Origin: Myxococcales bacterium
Lineage (GTDB): Bacteria > Myxococcota_A > Polyangia > Polyangiales > Polyangiaceae
Assembly: GCA_016712525.1 (NCBI GenBank)
Contig: JADJQX010000001.1
Span: forward strand, 496,001 to 560,000
Direction of reading: 5' to 3'
DNA: 64,000 nt
In this document: in pieces, positions 1 through 9,375 of the stretch
How the letters are laid out: each line of letters starts with the position of its first letter
How positions within the stretch are numbered: the stretch's first letter is position 1
The notes under the pieces: generated by a model
Database searches by the model: none
Told to the model about the DNA's origin: nothing
Seen by the model: only the letters and a program-made list of their open reading frames with translations
Translations under genes and position numbers: made by a program

Positions 1-30
1 CGCCCATTTCTTGGCCCGTCGGGCCGCGTC

Positions 31-2637
31 ATGCGACGCCCTACACCGATGACCAGTCGTTCGGAGCCGGAGCTCGTCGAGATTCGAAAGTCCGCCGAAG
101 CCCTCGCGAAGGATCGCGGGGAGCGCTTCTCCACGGCCCACGTGTTGGCCGCCCTCGCGGGGCGCCCGGGCGACGTGGCCCAGCTCCTCGCCGATCGGCG
201 GCTCGATCAGGACACCCTCCTCCGGGCGGCGCGGGTGGCGTCGGACACCACGCCCGACGCGCTCGCCCGGGCGGTCACACGCGCGCGCGATTTCGCTCAA
301 CGCGCGGTCCAGCGTGCGCCGCTCGCCAAGGGGGAGCTCGACAAACGCGCCCCGACCGCGCTTCATCTCCTCTTCGCGCTCTGCCACGACACGACGTCCG
401 CCGCGTACCGCGCGATGGTCCAGTGCGGGACCGACGTCGCCAAGCTCCGCGGGGCCACGCTGCAGCTCGCCACGGGCGCCACGCTGCCACGAAGGCCCGT
501 CGAGACGCCGACTGCGGGCATGGGCCCCGGGCCCCGACGCGAGACCCAGCCTTCACCGCGGGGGCCGCTCGGCGCTCGCCCCGACGCGCCCGCCGCGCGC
601 ACGACCTGGACGCTCCCTCGCGAGGTCGCACCGCCCGCGAGCCAACCGAGGCCGACGCTCCGCACCCCCACGAAGGCGCCCACGACGGAGCCACACGAGG
701 GGACGAAGGCCGACGCGGGCCAAGCCTCGTCCGACACGCCTCGGGCGACACCACCCGCGACCACGAAGCCGAAGAAGGCGCCCGCGGGAGACCTCGCGAA
801 ACACGAGCTCTGCCCGAAGACGTTCCCGCTCCTCGCCGCGATCGGAAAGAACCTCACGCTCATGGCGGCGCGCGGTGAGCTCGACCCGGTCGTCGGTCGC
901 GACGAAGAGATCGAGCGCACCCTCGACGTGCTCGCGAAGCGCACCGCGAACAACCCGTGCCTCGTGGGCCAAGCCGGCGTCGGGAAGACGAGCGTCGTGT
1001 ACGGGCTCGCGCGGAGGATCGCCGAGGGGAACCAGGTGCTCTCCCTGGATGACCGGCTGGTCATCGAGATCGAGCTGCCGCAGCTCCTCGCGGGCACCGC
1101 CGTGCGCGGCTCGCTCGCCGAGCGGCTCGGACAGATCCGCGCCGAGGTCAAGAAGGCCCACGGCAAGATCGTCCTCTTCTTCGACGAGATCCACACGCTC
1201 TTCGGCCCGGACGCGGGCGACGAGGCCCAAGCCGAGCTCAAGATCGCCCTCTCGCGCGGCGAGCTCCCGTGTGTCGGCGCGACTACGGTCGACGAGTACC
1301 GAAAGTACATCGACCACGATCCGGCGCTCGCCCGGCGCTTCTCGCCCATCGAGGTCGTCGAGCTCGGGCCCGAAGAGGCGTACCTCGCGATCGAGCAGCT
1401 TTGCCCGGCCTACGAGGGACACCACAAGGCCACGTACGCCAAGGAGGCCATCGCGCGCGCGGTCACGTGGAGCGTGCGCTATCTGCCGGGCCGCGCGCTG
1501 CCCGACAAGGCGATCTCGATCTTGGACCTCGCGGGAGCGCGGGCGCGGAGACGCGGCGAGCGCGAGGTGACCAAAGAGGGCGTGGCCGAGGTCGTGAGCG
1601 AGCTCTCGGGGGTGCCCGAGGAGCGCCTGCTCGAGACCGACGGAGAGCGCCTCTTGAAGTTCGAGGAGCTGCTCGCCGAGCGGATCGTGGGCCACAAAGA
1701 CGCCCTCGCGAAGATCGCGACCGTGCTCCGGCGAAACGCGTCCGGCTTCCGCTCGCGGCGCCCGGTCGGCACGTTCCTCTTGCTCGGCCCCACGGGCGTG
1801 GGAAAGACCGAGACCGCCAAGGCCGTGGCCGAGTGCCTCTTCTACTCCGAGTCGGCGATGACCCGCATCGACATGAGCGAGTACGCCGAGGCCCACGCCC
1901 TCGCGAGGATGCTCGGCGCACCGCCTGGGTACGTGGGGCACGACGCCGGTGGGCAGCTCACCGAGGCCGTGCGCCGGAGGCCCTACCAGGTCGTGCTGCT
2001 CGACGAGATCGAGAAGGCGCACCGCGACGTGCTGGAGGGCTTCCTCCAGGTGTTCGACGAGGGCCGCATGACCGACGGCAAAGGCCGCACGGTCGACTTC
2101 ACGAACACGGTGATCTTGCTCACGTCGAACATCGGGGCGCACCTCGCGAGCGACGAGCACAAGGAGCGCGGGCGCATCGGGTTCGGCCAGAAGGCCCAGG
2201 CGAACGGCGCGGCTGCCTACGAGAGCGCGATGCACAAGGCGGCGCGCGAGGCCCTGCCGCCCGAGCTTTACAACCGCATCGACGAGGTGCTCGCCTTCGC
2301 GCCGCTCGGCCGTGACGACGTGGCCGAGGTCGCGCGGCGCATCCTCGCGGGGCTCTCGGCGGAGCTGATGATGCAGAGGGGCGTCGAGCTCCGCGTGTCG
2401 CAAGGCGCGATCGAGGCGCTGCTCGATCACGGTGGCTTCGACAAAGGCCTCGGCGCGCGCCCGATGCGACGCACCATCGGGCGCTACGTGGAGGCCAAGG
2501 TGGCCGAGATGCTCCTCCGCGGAGAGCTCGTCCGAGGGGACACGGCGAGCGTCGACGTGCAGGGCACCGAGCTCACGGTGACCGCGCGGTCAGGCGGGAA
2601 AACCAAGCCTACGAGCGCCTTCGCGGCCCTCGGGTGA
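31..2637 (+). CDS. clpA: ClpA/ClpC-type AAA+ unfoldase
   Basis: Two-ring AAA+ chaperone that unfolds substrates for the ClpP peptidase in the cytoplasm. An N-terminal Clp_N-like helical domain (about residues 10-145) is followed by a long Pro/Thr/Ala-rich linker (about 150-255). The first AAA module has Walker A GQAGVGKT (313-320) and Walker B with DEIH (about 385-388); the second has GPTGVGKT (586-593). There is no ClpB/ClpC-style coiled-coil middle insert. An IGF tripeptide (716-718) sits where ClpP-docking loops lie in ClpA, ClpC and ClpX, which argues against ClpB. An in-frame ATG at 49 is an alternative start. The extended disordered linker is unusual. ClpA versus ClpC is not resolvable by eye, and no clpS or clpP lies next to it in the window. 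Confidence 0.9.
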   Translation: MRRPTPMTSRSEPELVEIRKSAEALAKDRGERFSTAHVLAALAGRPGDVAQLLADRRLDQDTLLRAARVASDTTPDALARAVTRARDFAQRAVQRAPLAKGELDKRAPTALHLLFALCHDTTSAAYRAMVQCGTDVAKLRGATLQLATGATLPRRPVETPTAGMGPGPRRETQPSPRGPLGARPDAPAARTTWTLPREVAPPASQPRPTLRTPTKAPTTEPHEGTKADAGQASSDTPRATPPATTKPKKAPAGDLAKHELCPKTFPLLAAIGKNLTLMAARGELDPVVGRDEEIERTLDVLAKRTANNPCLVGQAGVGKTSVVYGLARRIAEGNQVLSLDDRLVIEIELPQLLAGTAVRGSLAERLGQIRAEVKKAHGKIVLFFDEIHTLFGPDAGDEAQAELKIALSRGELPCVGATTVDEYRKYIDHDPALARRFSPIEVVELGPEEAYLAIEQLCPAYEGHHKATYAKEAIARAVTWSVRYLPGRALPDKAISILDLAGARARRRGEREVTKEGVAEVVSELSGVPEERLLETDGERLLKFEELLAERIVGHKDALAKIATVLRRNASGFRSRRPVGTFLLLGPTGVGKTETAKAVAECLFYSESAMTRIDMSEYAEAHALARMLGAPPGYVGHDAGGQLTEAVRRRPYQVVLLDEIEKAHRDVLEGFLQVFDEGRMTDGKGRTVDFTNTVILLTSNIGAHLASDEHKERGRIGFGQKAQANGAAAYESAMHKAAREALPPELYNRIDEVLAFAPLGRDDVAEVARRILAGLSAELMMQRGVELRVSQGAIEALLDHGGFDKGLGARPMRRTIGRYVEAKVAEMLLRGELVRGDTASVDVQGTELTVTARSGGKTKPTSAFAALG

Positions 2638-2709
2638 ACCCCGCGTGGTAGCCTCGGGTCGCGCCACGGGCTCGAGCTCGGGCGGCGCGACGAAGCCCTG
2701 CGGCGCGGC

Positions 2710-3660
2710 TCAGAGGTACGGGCAGGGCTTCCCGAAGACCGCCTCGTAGTCTTCGATCGGGGCCACGGTGACGGCGATCGAGAGCTCGTGCTCGCCACCG
2801 CCCAAGAGCACACCGCGCAGCGGGATGACGTCGTCGTAGTCGCGGCCCCACGCCACCGTGACGTGCTCGAGCGAAGGGAGCATGTCGTTCGTGGGGTCCA
2901 TGTCGACCCAACCGAAGCCTGGAAAGTACACGGAGATCCAGGCGTGCGAGGCGTCGGCTCCGACGAGGCGTCGCTTGCCTTCGGGGGGCCGAGTGAGCAG
3001 GTAGCCGCTCACGTACCGCGCCGCGAGGCCGAGGGACCGGAGGCACGAGAGCATGAGGTGGGCGTAGTCTTGGCAGACGCCGCGCCGGCGCTCGAAGGCC
3101 TCCATGACCGGCGTCGAGACGTTCGTGGCCTTCGGGTCGAACGTCATCTCGGCGTGGATCTTCTTCATGAGCGCGAGCGACCCTTCGAGCAGGGTGCCGC
3201 CAGGCGGGAAGCAGTCGGCCGCGAACGCGGCGAGCTCGCGTTTGTTGCGCACGCGGGGGGACTCGAAGGCGTAGCGCAGCGCCTCGAGCACCTCGGCGGA
3301 CGGCTTCTTCGCGGCCGAATAAGACAAGCGATCGCGGACGCTCTCCCACGAGATACGCTCGGCCCCCTCGGGGACGACGCGCGGCCGAACCTCCACGCAC
3401 GAGGCGGCGCGCACGAAGAGCGAGTCGTGGTCCCGTTCGATGCAGAATGCATGCACCACGTTGCCGAAGGCGTCCGTCGAGGTGCCGAGCGGCTCGCCCT
3501 CGGGGAGGACCTCGAGCGTGTGCGCGACGACGCGCTGGCCGGGGAACTCGCGCGGAGACAGGTGGAGCACCTGCCGCGAGAGGCTCACGGGGTGGGCGTA
3601 GTCGTAGCGGGTGTCGTGCACCACGGCGTACGTGCGAGGCGAGATGCGGTCCTCCGTCAC
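2710..3660 (-). CDS. Transglutaminase-like protein of the amidoligase locus
   Basis: A 316-residue cytoplasmic transglutaminase-like cysteine enzyme. The N-terminal bacterial transglutaminase N-domain (about 8-95) is followed by a transglutaminase core with Cys196 (GVCQDYAH), His239 (ASHAW) and Asp254 (DMDPTND), the expected triad. It starts at a GTG that overlaps the stop of the upstream ATP-grasp/alpha-E gene by four bases (GTGA), so the two are probably translationally coupled. Transglutaminase, alpha-E and circularly permuted ATP-grasp genes are known to travel together and are thought to make or cleave peptide-like amide bonds. The actual substrate is unknown. It converges on the clp gene across about 70 bp. 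Confidence 0.92.
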   Translation of the reverse strand: MTEDRISPRTYAVVHDTRYDYAHPVSLSRQVLHLSPREFPGQRVVAHTLEVLPEGEPLGTSTDAFGNVVHAFCIERDHDSLFVRAASCVEVRPRVVPEGAERISWESVRDRLSYSAAKKPSAEVLEALRYAFESPRVRNKRELAAFAADCFPPGGTLLEGSLALMKKIHAEMTFDPKATNVSTPVMEAFERRRGVCQDYAHLMLSCLRSLGLAARYVSGYLLTRPPEGKRRLVGADASHAWISVYFPGFGWVDMDPTNDMLPSLEHVTVAWGRDYDDVIPLRGVLLGGGEHELSIAVTVAPIEDYEAVFGKPCPYL

Positions 3661-6185
3661 GCGCCCTCGATGCCGAGCGGCACGGGTGTGCCGGCGTGGG
3701 TGAAGAAGCGCCGGTGGGCCTCGTCCGAGAGGTCGTACGCGGCGCGTTCGCAGCGATCGAGCAGCTTCCCCAAGGCCTCGGCGGCGCGCTCGACCTCGGG
3801 CCCCTCTTCGGGCTCGAAGCCCTCGAGCGGGCACCTCCGGAGCTCGAGGCCCAGCGCGGCGAGGGAGCGACCTACGGGATCCCCGCCGATCTCGTCGACG
3901 ATGCGGAGGGACGACGAGACGAGCTCGCGCACCTGGAAGGCGACCGCGTGGGGGTTCGTCTCGTCGAAGCCGACCAAGTGGAGCACGGGCAGGAGCTCGG
4001 GCTGACGCCTGTATCGTGCACGGAACGTGACGATCGAGTTGGCGGCCTCGAGCAGCCACTCGAGGGCCTCGGGCCGCTCGTTCGGCTGGAGACGCAGCAC
4101 GTTCCCGAGCGTCGACGAGAGGAACGCGAGCCGCTCGAGCCTGCGGCCCATGAGCAAGAACTGCCAGCTCTCGTCGCGGGTCATGTCGTCCATGGCGAAG
4201 CCGGCGAGCGACACGCAGGTGGTCATGACCTCGTCGAGCGTGGAGAGCGCGGCGCCGAGCTGGGGCTCCTTCGTGGGCATACGCGCGCCGAGCTTCGAGA
4301 GGATGTGCCAGTTGTCGATCGAGAGGCGCTCGCGCACGTGAGAGGCGGCGCCCACGAGCCTCGCGACGTTCGCAGCGAGGCCGCCCGTGTACTCCTTGTC
4401 CCACACGGCGGCGAGGAAGGCGTCCCCTCGTGAGCGGACGGGGGCGTCCTTCGGAGGGGTCGTGACGTCGAGGGACCGCGCCACGACCTCGAGCGTCGCG
4501 AGGGCGGCTTGTTCGTCCGGAGACGCGTCGGCGATGCGCACGAGCGCGGCACGAATCACGCGCGCCGTGGCCTCGCACCGTTCGGCGTAGCGGCCCATCC
4601 AGAAGAGGTTTTCACCGACGCGCGAGGGAATGTCGACGACGCTCCGCGAGACGTCGACCGCGGTGACGCGCGCGCGCTTCGTGTGAGGCAACGGACGCCC
4701 TTGGGTGCCCTCGGAGAGCACCCAGGTGTCCTTGCTCGAGCCGCCCCACTGCATCGACGCGACGTCGCCGTCCGGAGGCGCGACGCGAGCCAGCGCACCG
4801 GGCATGACCTCGTATCCGTCGGGGGTGGCGACGGCGAACACACGCAGGGTGGTGGCCCGAGGGACGAGGCCCGACGTGCTCGCGTCCCAGGTAGGCGCTT
4901 GGGAGAGCCGCACCCACTCCTGCGCCACGTAGGCGTGAGGGGTCTTCTGGATGCGATCGACGAGCTCCCGTCGGGCGGCGGCGTCGAGGGTGTGGCCGAG
5001 CACGGGGGCCATGCGAATCGACGGGTACGCGGGCTTCACGACCAGCTCGTCGAGGTGGCTCGTGACGTAGTCGAGGGCGGGCCGCTCGCCGCACCACCAC
5101 GTGGCGATCGAAGGCATGAGCAGACGCTCGCCGAAGAGGCGCTCGGCCACCGCAGGGAAAAAACCGGTGAACGCGCCCGTCTCGAGGACGCCGCTGCCGA
5201 GCGCGTTCGCGACGATGACGTTCCGTGCGCGCACCACGTGGAGGAGCCCGGGCACGCCGAGGGCCGAGTCCGCGCGGAGCTCGACGGGATCGCAGAAGTC
5301 GTCGTCGAGGCGGCGCAGGATCGCGTGCACACGCTGCAGGCCGCGCAGGGTCTTCAGGTACACCTTGTCGCCCCGGACGATGAGGTCTTGCCCCTCGACG
5401 AGGGGGAAGCCGAGCTGCTTCGCGAGGAAGGAGTGCTCGAAGTACGTCTCGTTGTAGGGGCCCGGCGTGAGCACCACGGCGAGGGGGGCTTCGTCGTCGA
5501 GCCGAGGGCGGGACACGCGGCCGACGGTGTGCTCCTGCGCGCGCTTCGTGAGGGTGTCGCGGAGCGCGGAAAAGAAGGGCAAGAGGTGCTCGACCTGCAC
5601 GTCGCGGAACGCGTCCGGGAACGCACGGGCGAGCGTCATTCGGTTCTGGAGCGCGTACCCCGCGCCGGCCGGGCCACGCGTACGGTCGGCGAGCACCCAG
5701 AACCGCCCGTCCGGCGAGCGGGCCAGGTCGGCCGCGTAAATGTGGAGCGCGACGCCGTCGGGGGGCACGATGCCGTGCGCGGGCCAGAGGAACGTACGCT
5801 GCCCGAAGACGAGCGCGGGAGGGACGAGCCCCTCGGCGAGCAAGGTCTGGGGGCCGTAGAGATCCTTCAGGATCGCGTCGAGCAGCTTGGCGCGCTGGGC
5901 CACCGCGGCGGCGACCATGCGCCACTCCTCGGCCGGCAGCACGAGGGGCATCACGTCGAGCTCCCACGAGCGGCTCGTGCCGATCGGGTCCGCGTACACG
6001 TTGTAGGAGACACCGTCGGACGCGATCGCGTCGTTGACGAAGGCGCTGCGCCTCCGCATGACGTCGGCGGGCAGGCCGGCGAGGTGCGACAGGAGCGGGC
6101 GCCAATGGGCCCTCGGGGCGCGGCTCGTGTCGACCATCTCGTCGAAGCGGGCCTCGGACGGTGCGTAGCGGAGGAGGAGGCTCAC
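3657..6185 (-). CDS. Circularly permuted ATP-grasp fused to alpha-E domain
   Basis: An 842-residue fusion of a circularly permuted ATP-grasp amidoligase (DUF404/DUF407 type, about residues 1-480) with an alpha-helical alpha-E domain (DUF403 type, about 510-835). Signatures include the QRTFLWPAHG and TPGPYNETYFEHSFLA stretches, typical of the ATP-grasp part, and the FWMGRYAERCE start of alpha-E. In many bacteria these are two separate genes; here they are one polypeptide. It is the first gene of a two-gene operon with the transglutaminase at 2710. By family knowledge it should form a carboxylate-amine bond using ATP; the product is unknown. Confidence 0.92.
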   Translation of the reverse strand: MSLLLRYAPSEARFDEMVDTSRAPRAHWRPLLSHLAGLPADVMRRRSAFVNDAIASDGVSYNVYADPIGTSRSWELDVMPLVLPAEEWRMVAAAVAQRAKLLDAILKDLYGPQTLLAEGLVPPALVFGQRTFLWPAHGIVPPDGVALHIYAADLARSPDGRFWVLADRTRGPAGAGYALQNRMTLARAFPDAFRDVQVEHLLPFFSALRDTLTKRAQEHTVGRVSRPRLDDEAPLAVVLTPGPYNETYFEHSFLAKQLGFPLVEGQDLIVRGDKVYLKTLRGLQRVHAILRRLDDDFCDPVELRADSALGVPGLLHVVRARNVIVANALGSGVLETGAFTGFFPAVAERLFGERLLMPSIATWWCGERPALDYVTSHLDELVVKPAYPSIRMAPVLGHTLDAAARRELVDRIQKTPHAYVAQEWVRLSQAPTWDASTSGLVPRATTLRVFAVATPDGYEVMPGALARVAPPDGDVASMQWGGSSKDTWVLSEGTQGRPLPHTKRARVTAVDVSRSVVDIPSRVGENLFWMGRYAERCEATARVIRAALVRIADASPDEQAALATLEVVARSLDVTTPPKDAPVRSRGDAFLAAVWDKEYTGGLAANVARLVGAASHVRERLSIDNWHILSKLGARMPTKEPQLGAALSTLDEVMTTCVSLAGFAMDDMTRDESWQFLLMGRRLERLAFLSSTLGNVLRLQPNERPEALEWLLEAANSIVTFRARYRRQPELLPVLHLVGFDETNPHAVAFQVRELVSSSLRIVDEIGGDPVGRSLAALGLELRRCPLEGFEPEEGPEVERAAEALGKLLDRCERAAYDLSDEAHRRFFTHAGTPVPLGIEGA

Positions 6186-6275
6186 GGAATCCCTAGGAGA
6201 ATCGAGAGAGTACCGCAGACCGGGGCTGCCGTCGCGGGGACGTCGGCGGGGCCGGAGGTGTCCCCCACACCTCGA

Positions 6276-6977
6276 CTAGACCCCAGGACGCCGCTTCGAG
6301 TTGTTGCGAACTTGTTTCTTCGAACGCAACGGACTGTTGCGAAGGGGCCGCTCGCGCGGTGCGGAGCCCTCGAGGATGAGGTCGACGAGTCGGGTGAGGA
6401 AGAGGTCGTCGAGGGGCTGACAGAGGATGAAGAGGCGGTTGTGGATGGTGCCCATGAGCACGCACTTGACGAGCTCCGGATCCACGTTCGGGCGAAGCTC
6501 TCCGCGTGCGATGGCGCGTTCGAACACCTCGCGGGTGGCGCCGTCCTTCCGCGAGCGGAGCGAGTCGGAGATGGATGCGACCTCCGGGTCCATGCTCTCG
6601 GCCATGAGCATGCGGACGACGCCTTGCCCCTCGATCGACGCCATGAAGCGCGCCATTTCCCGCACGAACGCGAGCAAATCCGAGCGAAAGCTCCCCGTGT
6701 CCGAGAGATCGGCCAGCGGGTCGACGAGATCGACCATGGCCTCGTGGACGAGATCTCGTTTGGTGCTCCAACGCCGGTAGACCGTCGTCTTGTGAACCTT
6801 CGCGCGGATGGCCACGTCTTCGACGCGAAGCGCACGATAGCCTACGGAGGCAAGCTCCTCGCGGGTGGCCTCGAGGACACGGCGAACGACGCATGCGCCT
6901 CGACCGAAGGTCGCGGGGTCGGAGCCAACCATGTCGCACGCCGGCTCGGGCTCGGGCGCTCGTCGTTTCGCAGACAT
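6276..6977 (-). CDS. TetR-family transcriptional regulator
   Basis: A 233-residue TetR-type repressor. The N-terminal helix-turn-helix (about 25-72) carries the canonical VEDVAIRAKVHKTTVYRRWS stretch; the remainder is a helical ligand-binding domain. I chose the ATG at 6977 because a GGAGTGGAAGTAGGG-like leader precedes it; a GTG at 6998 is an alternative. It is divergent from the flippase-like gene, and a perfect 9-9-9 inverted repeat lies between them (7097-7123), a likely operator. It probably controls itself and the divergent gene, possibly the whole downstream sugar operon; that is inference. Confidence 0.9.
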   Translation of the reverse strand: MSAKRRAPEPEPACDMVGSDPATFGRGACVVRRVLEATREELASVGYRALRVEDVAIRAKVHKTTVYRRWSTKRDLVHEAMVDLVDPLADLSDTGSFRSDLLAFVREMARFMASIEGQGVVRMLMAESMDPEVASISDSLRSRKDGATREVFERAIARGELRPNVDPELVKCVLMGTIHNRLFILCQPLDDLFLTRLVDLILEGSAPRERPLRNSPLRSKKQVRNNSKRRPGV

Positions 6978-7096
6978 CCCTACTTCCACTCCTACCACGC
7001 GGCGATCGGGCTCCGTTTACAAAGCTTCACGGACGGCCGCCCCCGTTCTCGACACCTATCGCGTCTACAAGTTGCGATCTTGCGACAGGCGTGGCA

Positions 7097-7123
7097 AGTA
7101 TCGCAACGAAATGATGCGATACT
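7097..7123. promoter_or_regulatory. Candidate TetR operator (9-9-9 inverted repeat)
   Basis: AGTATCGCA and TGCGATACT form perfect 9-bp arms around a 9-bp spacer in the divergent region between tetR and the flippase gene. A further TGCGAT half-site lies just upstream near 7075. Size and position fit a TetR operator. Two in-frame ATGs (7111, 7114) fall inside it, which argues that they are not the real start of the flippase gene. Confidence 0.55.
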
Positions 7124-7200
7124 CGGGCCCAACGGCGGCGCACGCACCCGACGACCAGGCAGGTCGGGAGAGGGGCGGCGCGCGCAGCGCGGAGGGGTCC

Positions 7201-8229
7201 GTGGGTGAGCGATCAACACGCGGGCGTCTCGTGACGAAGCTCGCGCTCGGCCTCGTCGGGCTCGGTGCGCTCGGATGGCTCGTCGCCAGGAGCCACCCGG
7301 CCGGGGTGCTCGCCGTGCTCCGAGGGCTCCCGGCGGCCGGGGTGCTCGTCCTCCTGCTCTTCCCCGCGGGAATCGCGCTCGACGCGCTCGCGTGGACGAG
7401 GCTCCTCGCGCGGGCTGGTGCGCCCGCGTCGTTCGTACCCGCGTATCTCTCGCGGCTGGCAGCCGAGGCCGTCGCCGCCTCGTTGCCGCTCGGTGGGGTG
7501 GGAGCCGAGGCCCTCGGGCCGAGCCTGCTCTCGCGCCGCACCGGCCTGCCGCTCACACTCACCGTGGCGACGAGCCTCGCAAGACGTTGGGTCATCGCCC
7601 GGGCGCACGCGGTGTACGTCCTCGTCGGCGTCGCGATCGCCGCGTCGATCGCGACGCGCGCGGCGTCGATGCGCCTCGACGTTGCGCTCGTGACCGCGTT
7701 CGTCATCGCCGTAGCCTCGATCGTCGCTCAGTTGTCGGCGGCCTATGGACGTCCGGCCGGGGCGACCCTAAAGGCCCTCGTGAAGCTCCCGTTCCTCGAG
7801 TCCAACCTCGGGGGTCGGGCAGAGGCGTTCTCCGCGACCGACAGGACCCTCTCCGCGCTCGCCACCTCCGGCACGTGGGACGCCTTCACGTGCGTGATGG
7901 GTGCGTGGATTCTCGAGGGTACGGAGACCTACGTGCTCCTCCGTCTCGTCGGCATCGACATCGACTACCCGAACGCCCTCGCCCTCGACGGAGTGCTCAC
8001 TGCGCTCCGCTCGGCGGCGGTCGTCGTGCCCTCCGGCCTCGGGATCCAAGACGCCGGCTTCACCGCGTTCCTCGGGGCGAGCCCGGAGAGCGCCGCCTTC
8101 CTCCTCGCCAAACGAGCGAAAGAGCTCGTTTTTGTCGCCCTCGGATACCTGGTCCTGTTCGCGCTCGGCGGGCCCGAGAGCCCCCGGGTGCCCCCCCGTG
8201 CCCCCTCATCGCATATCCCCATTTCGTGA
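7201..8229 (+). CDS. Flippase-like membrane protein (UPF0104/LPG synthase TM type)
   Basis: About 342 residues with roughly seven to eight hydrophobic segments; it resembles the lysylphosphatidylglycerol-synthase transmembrane/UPF0104 family. The family signatures SLPLGGVGAEALGPSLL and VVPSGLGIQDAGF are visible, the latter corresponding to the conserved P-x-G-x-G-x-x-E/D loop. The GTG at 7201 with GGAGGGG just upstream is my start; the ATGs at 7111/7114 lie in the operator-like repeat. It is divergent from tetR and precedes the ulosonic-acid-like operon, so a role in moving a lipid-linked product is plausible but not shown. A second family member lies at 42143. Confidence 0.8.
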   Translation: MGERSTRGRLVTKLALGLVGLGALGWLVARSHPAGVLAVLRGLPAAGVLVLLLFPAGIALDALAWTRLLARAGAPASFVPAYLSRLAAEAVAASLPLGGVGAEALGPSLLSRRTGLPLTLTVATSLARRWVIARAHAVYVLVGVAIAASIATRAASMRLDVALVTAFVIAVASIVAQLSAAYGRPAGATLKALVKLPFLESNLGGRAEAFSATDRTLSALATSGTWDAFTCVMGAWILEGTETYVLLRLVGIDIDYPNALALDGVLTALRSAAVVVPSGLGIQDAGFTAFLGASPESAAFLLAKRAKELVFVALGYLVLFALGGPESPRVPPRAPSSHIPIS

Positions 8230-8316
8230 CATTCCCGACGCACCGACGTGACTCCCCATCCCTCGGATGGCGGGCGACGTCGGCACCACCGGCGACGCCC
8301 CTGACCCCGGAAGCCC

Positions 8317-9375
8317 ATGCCTCCTCCCACGATTCTCTACATCTGTGGATCCATCAACCAGACCGAACAACTCCACGCCGTGTCGAAGGCCGTGGGCTCG
8401 CACGTCGCCCGTTTCTCTCCGTACTTCGGTGACGCGCACGTCGGGCTCGCGCGCCGGCTAGGCTTCCTCGAGGCGACGATCGCCGGGAACAAGCGCCGGG
8501 GCTGGTGCCTCGACTACCTCCGCGATCACGGCCTGGAGATCGACGAGGATGGCCGACGTGACGACTACGACCTCGTCGTCACGTGCTCCGACCTCATCCT
8601 CCCGCGCATCGCGAGAACGAAGCCGCTCGTCGCGGTGCAAGAGGGCATTTTCGACCCGGACACATGGATGTCGGAGCTCTGGCGACGCGCGCGCTTCCTG
8701 CCCATGTGGCTCGCGGGCACGTCGTTGACGGGAGAGAGCCACGTCTACGATCGGTACTGCGTCGCCAGCCAAGGGTTCAAGGATCGACTCGTCGAGAAAG
8801 GCGCCGACCCCGACGCCATCTGCGTGACGGGGATACCCAACTTCGACGACTGCAAGACCTTCTACGACAACGACTTCCCGCACCGGGGCTTCGTGCTCGT
8901 GTGCACCTCCGACGGGAGAGAGACGTTCAAGTCGGACGACCGCGCGGCCCTCGTGAAGCGGGCGCAGGAGATCGCGGGAGGGAGGGAGCTCGTCTTCAAG
9001 CTCCATCCGAACGAGGACCCGATCGCCGGGCCCGCGGAGATCCTCCGGCTCGCCCCCGAGGCGAAAGTGTATACGAAAGGCAAGGCCGAGCACATGATCG
9101 CGAACTGCGACGTGCTCGTCACGGAGTGGTCGTCGACCGCGTTCGTAGGGCTCGCGCTCGGGAAGGAGCTCCACTCGAACTTCCCGCGCGAGGAGCTCGA
9201 GAGGCTCGCGCCGGTACAGAACGACGGGCGCGCGGCGGCCAACATCGCCGCCGTGGTGCACGAGGTCGATCGCGAGCTCCGTGGCCAGAAGCGGAGGCGA
9301 TTCCCGAGCCGCGCGCGATCGGCCGCCGAGGCGACCACCGCCGCCCCCTCTCCGGCCGCCGAGGGGTCGCGATGA
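8317..9375 (+). CDS. GT-B-fold glycosyl/glycerophosphotransferase-like protein
   Basis: A 352-residue protein of the superfamily that covers UDP-GlcNAc 2-epimerases, CDP-glycerol glycerophosphotransferases and capsule polymerases. The C-terminal half has FKLHPNEDP (about 227-235) and NCDVLVTEWSSTAF (about 262-275), the nucleotide-binding motifs of that group. There is no signal peptide or membrane segment. It is first in an eight-gene run with overlapping starts that includes a cytidylyltransferase, so it could be the transferase that uses the CMP-sugar; a 2-epimerase-like role is the main alternative. Confidence 0.7.
   Translation: MPPPTILYICGSINQTEQLHAVSKAVGSHVARFSPYFGDAHVGLARRLGFLEATIAGNKRRGWCLDYLRDHGLEIDEDGRRDDYDLVVTCSDLILPRIARTKPLVAVQEGIFDPDTWMSELWRRARFLPMWLAGTSLTGESHVYDRYCVASQGFKDRLVEKGADPDAICVTGIPNFDDCKTFYDNDFPHRGFVLVCTSDGRETFKSDDRAALVKRAQEIAGGRELVFKLHPNEDPIAGPAEILRLAPEAKVYTKGKAEHMIANCDVLVTEWSSTAFVGLALGKELHSNFPREELERLAPVQNDGRAAANIAAVVHEVDRELRGQKRRRFPSRARSAAEATTAAPSPAAEGSR

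Noticed and set aside
7111..7116. ATGs as start of the flippase-like gene
   Set aside because: They lie inside the 9-9-9 inverted repeat, and the leader they would add is hydrophilic and unconserved-looking; the GTG at 7201 has a better ribosome site.
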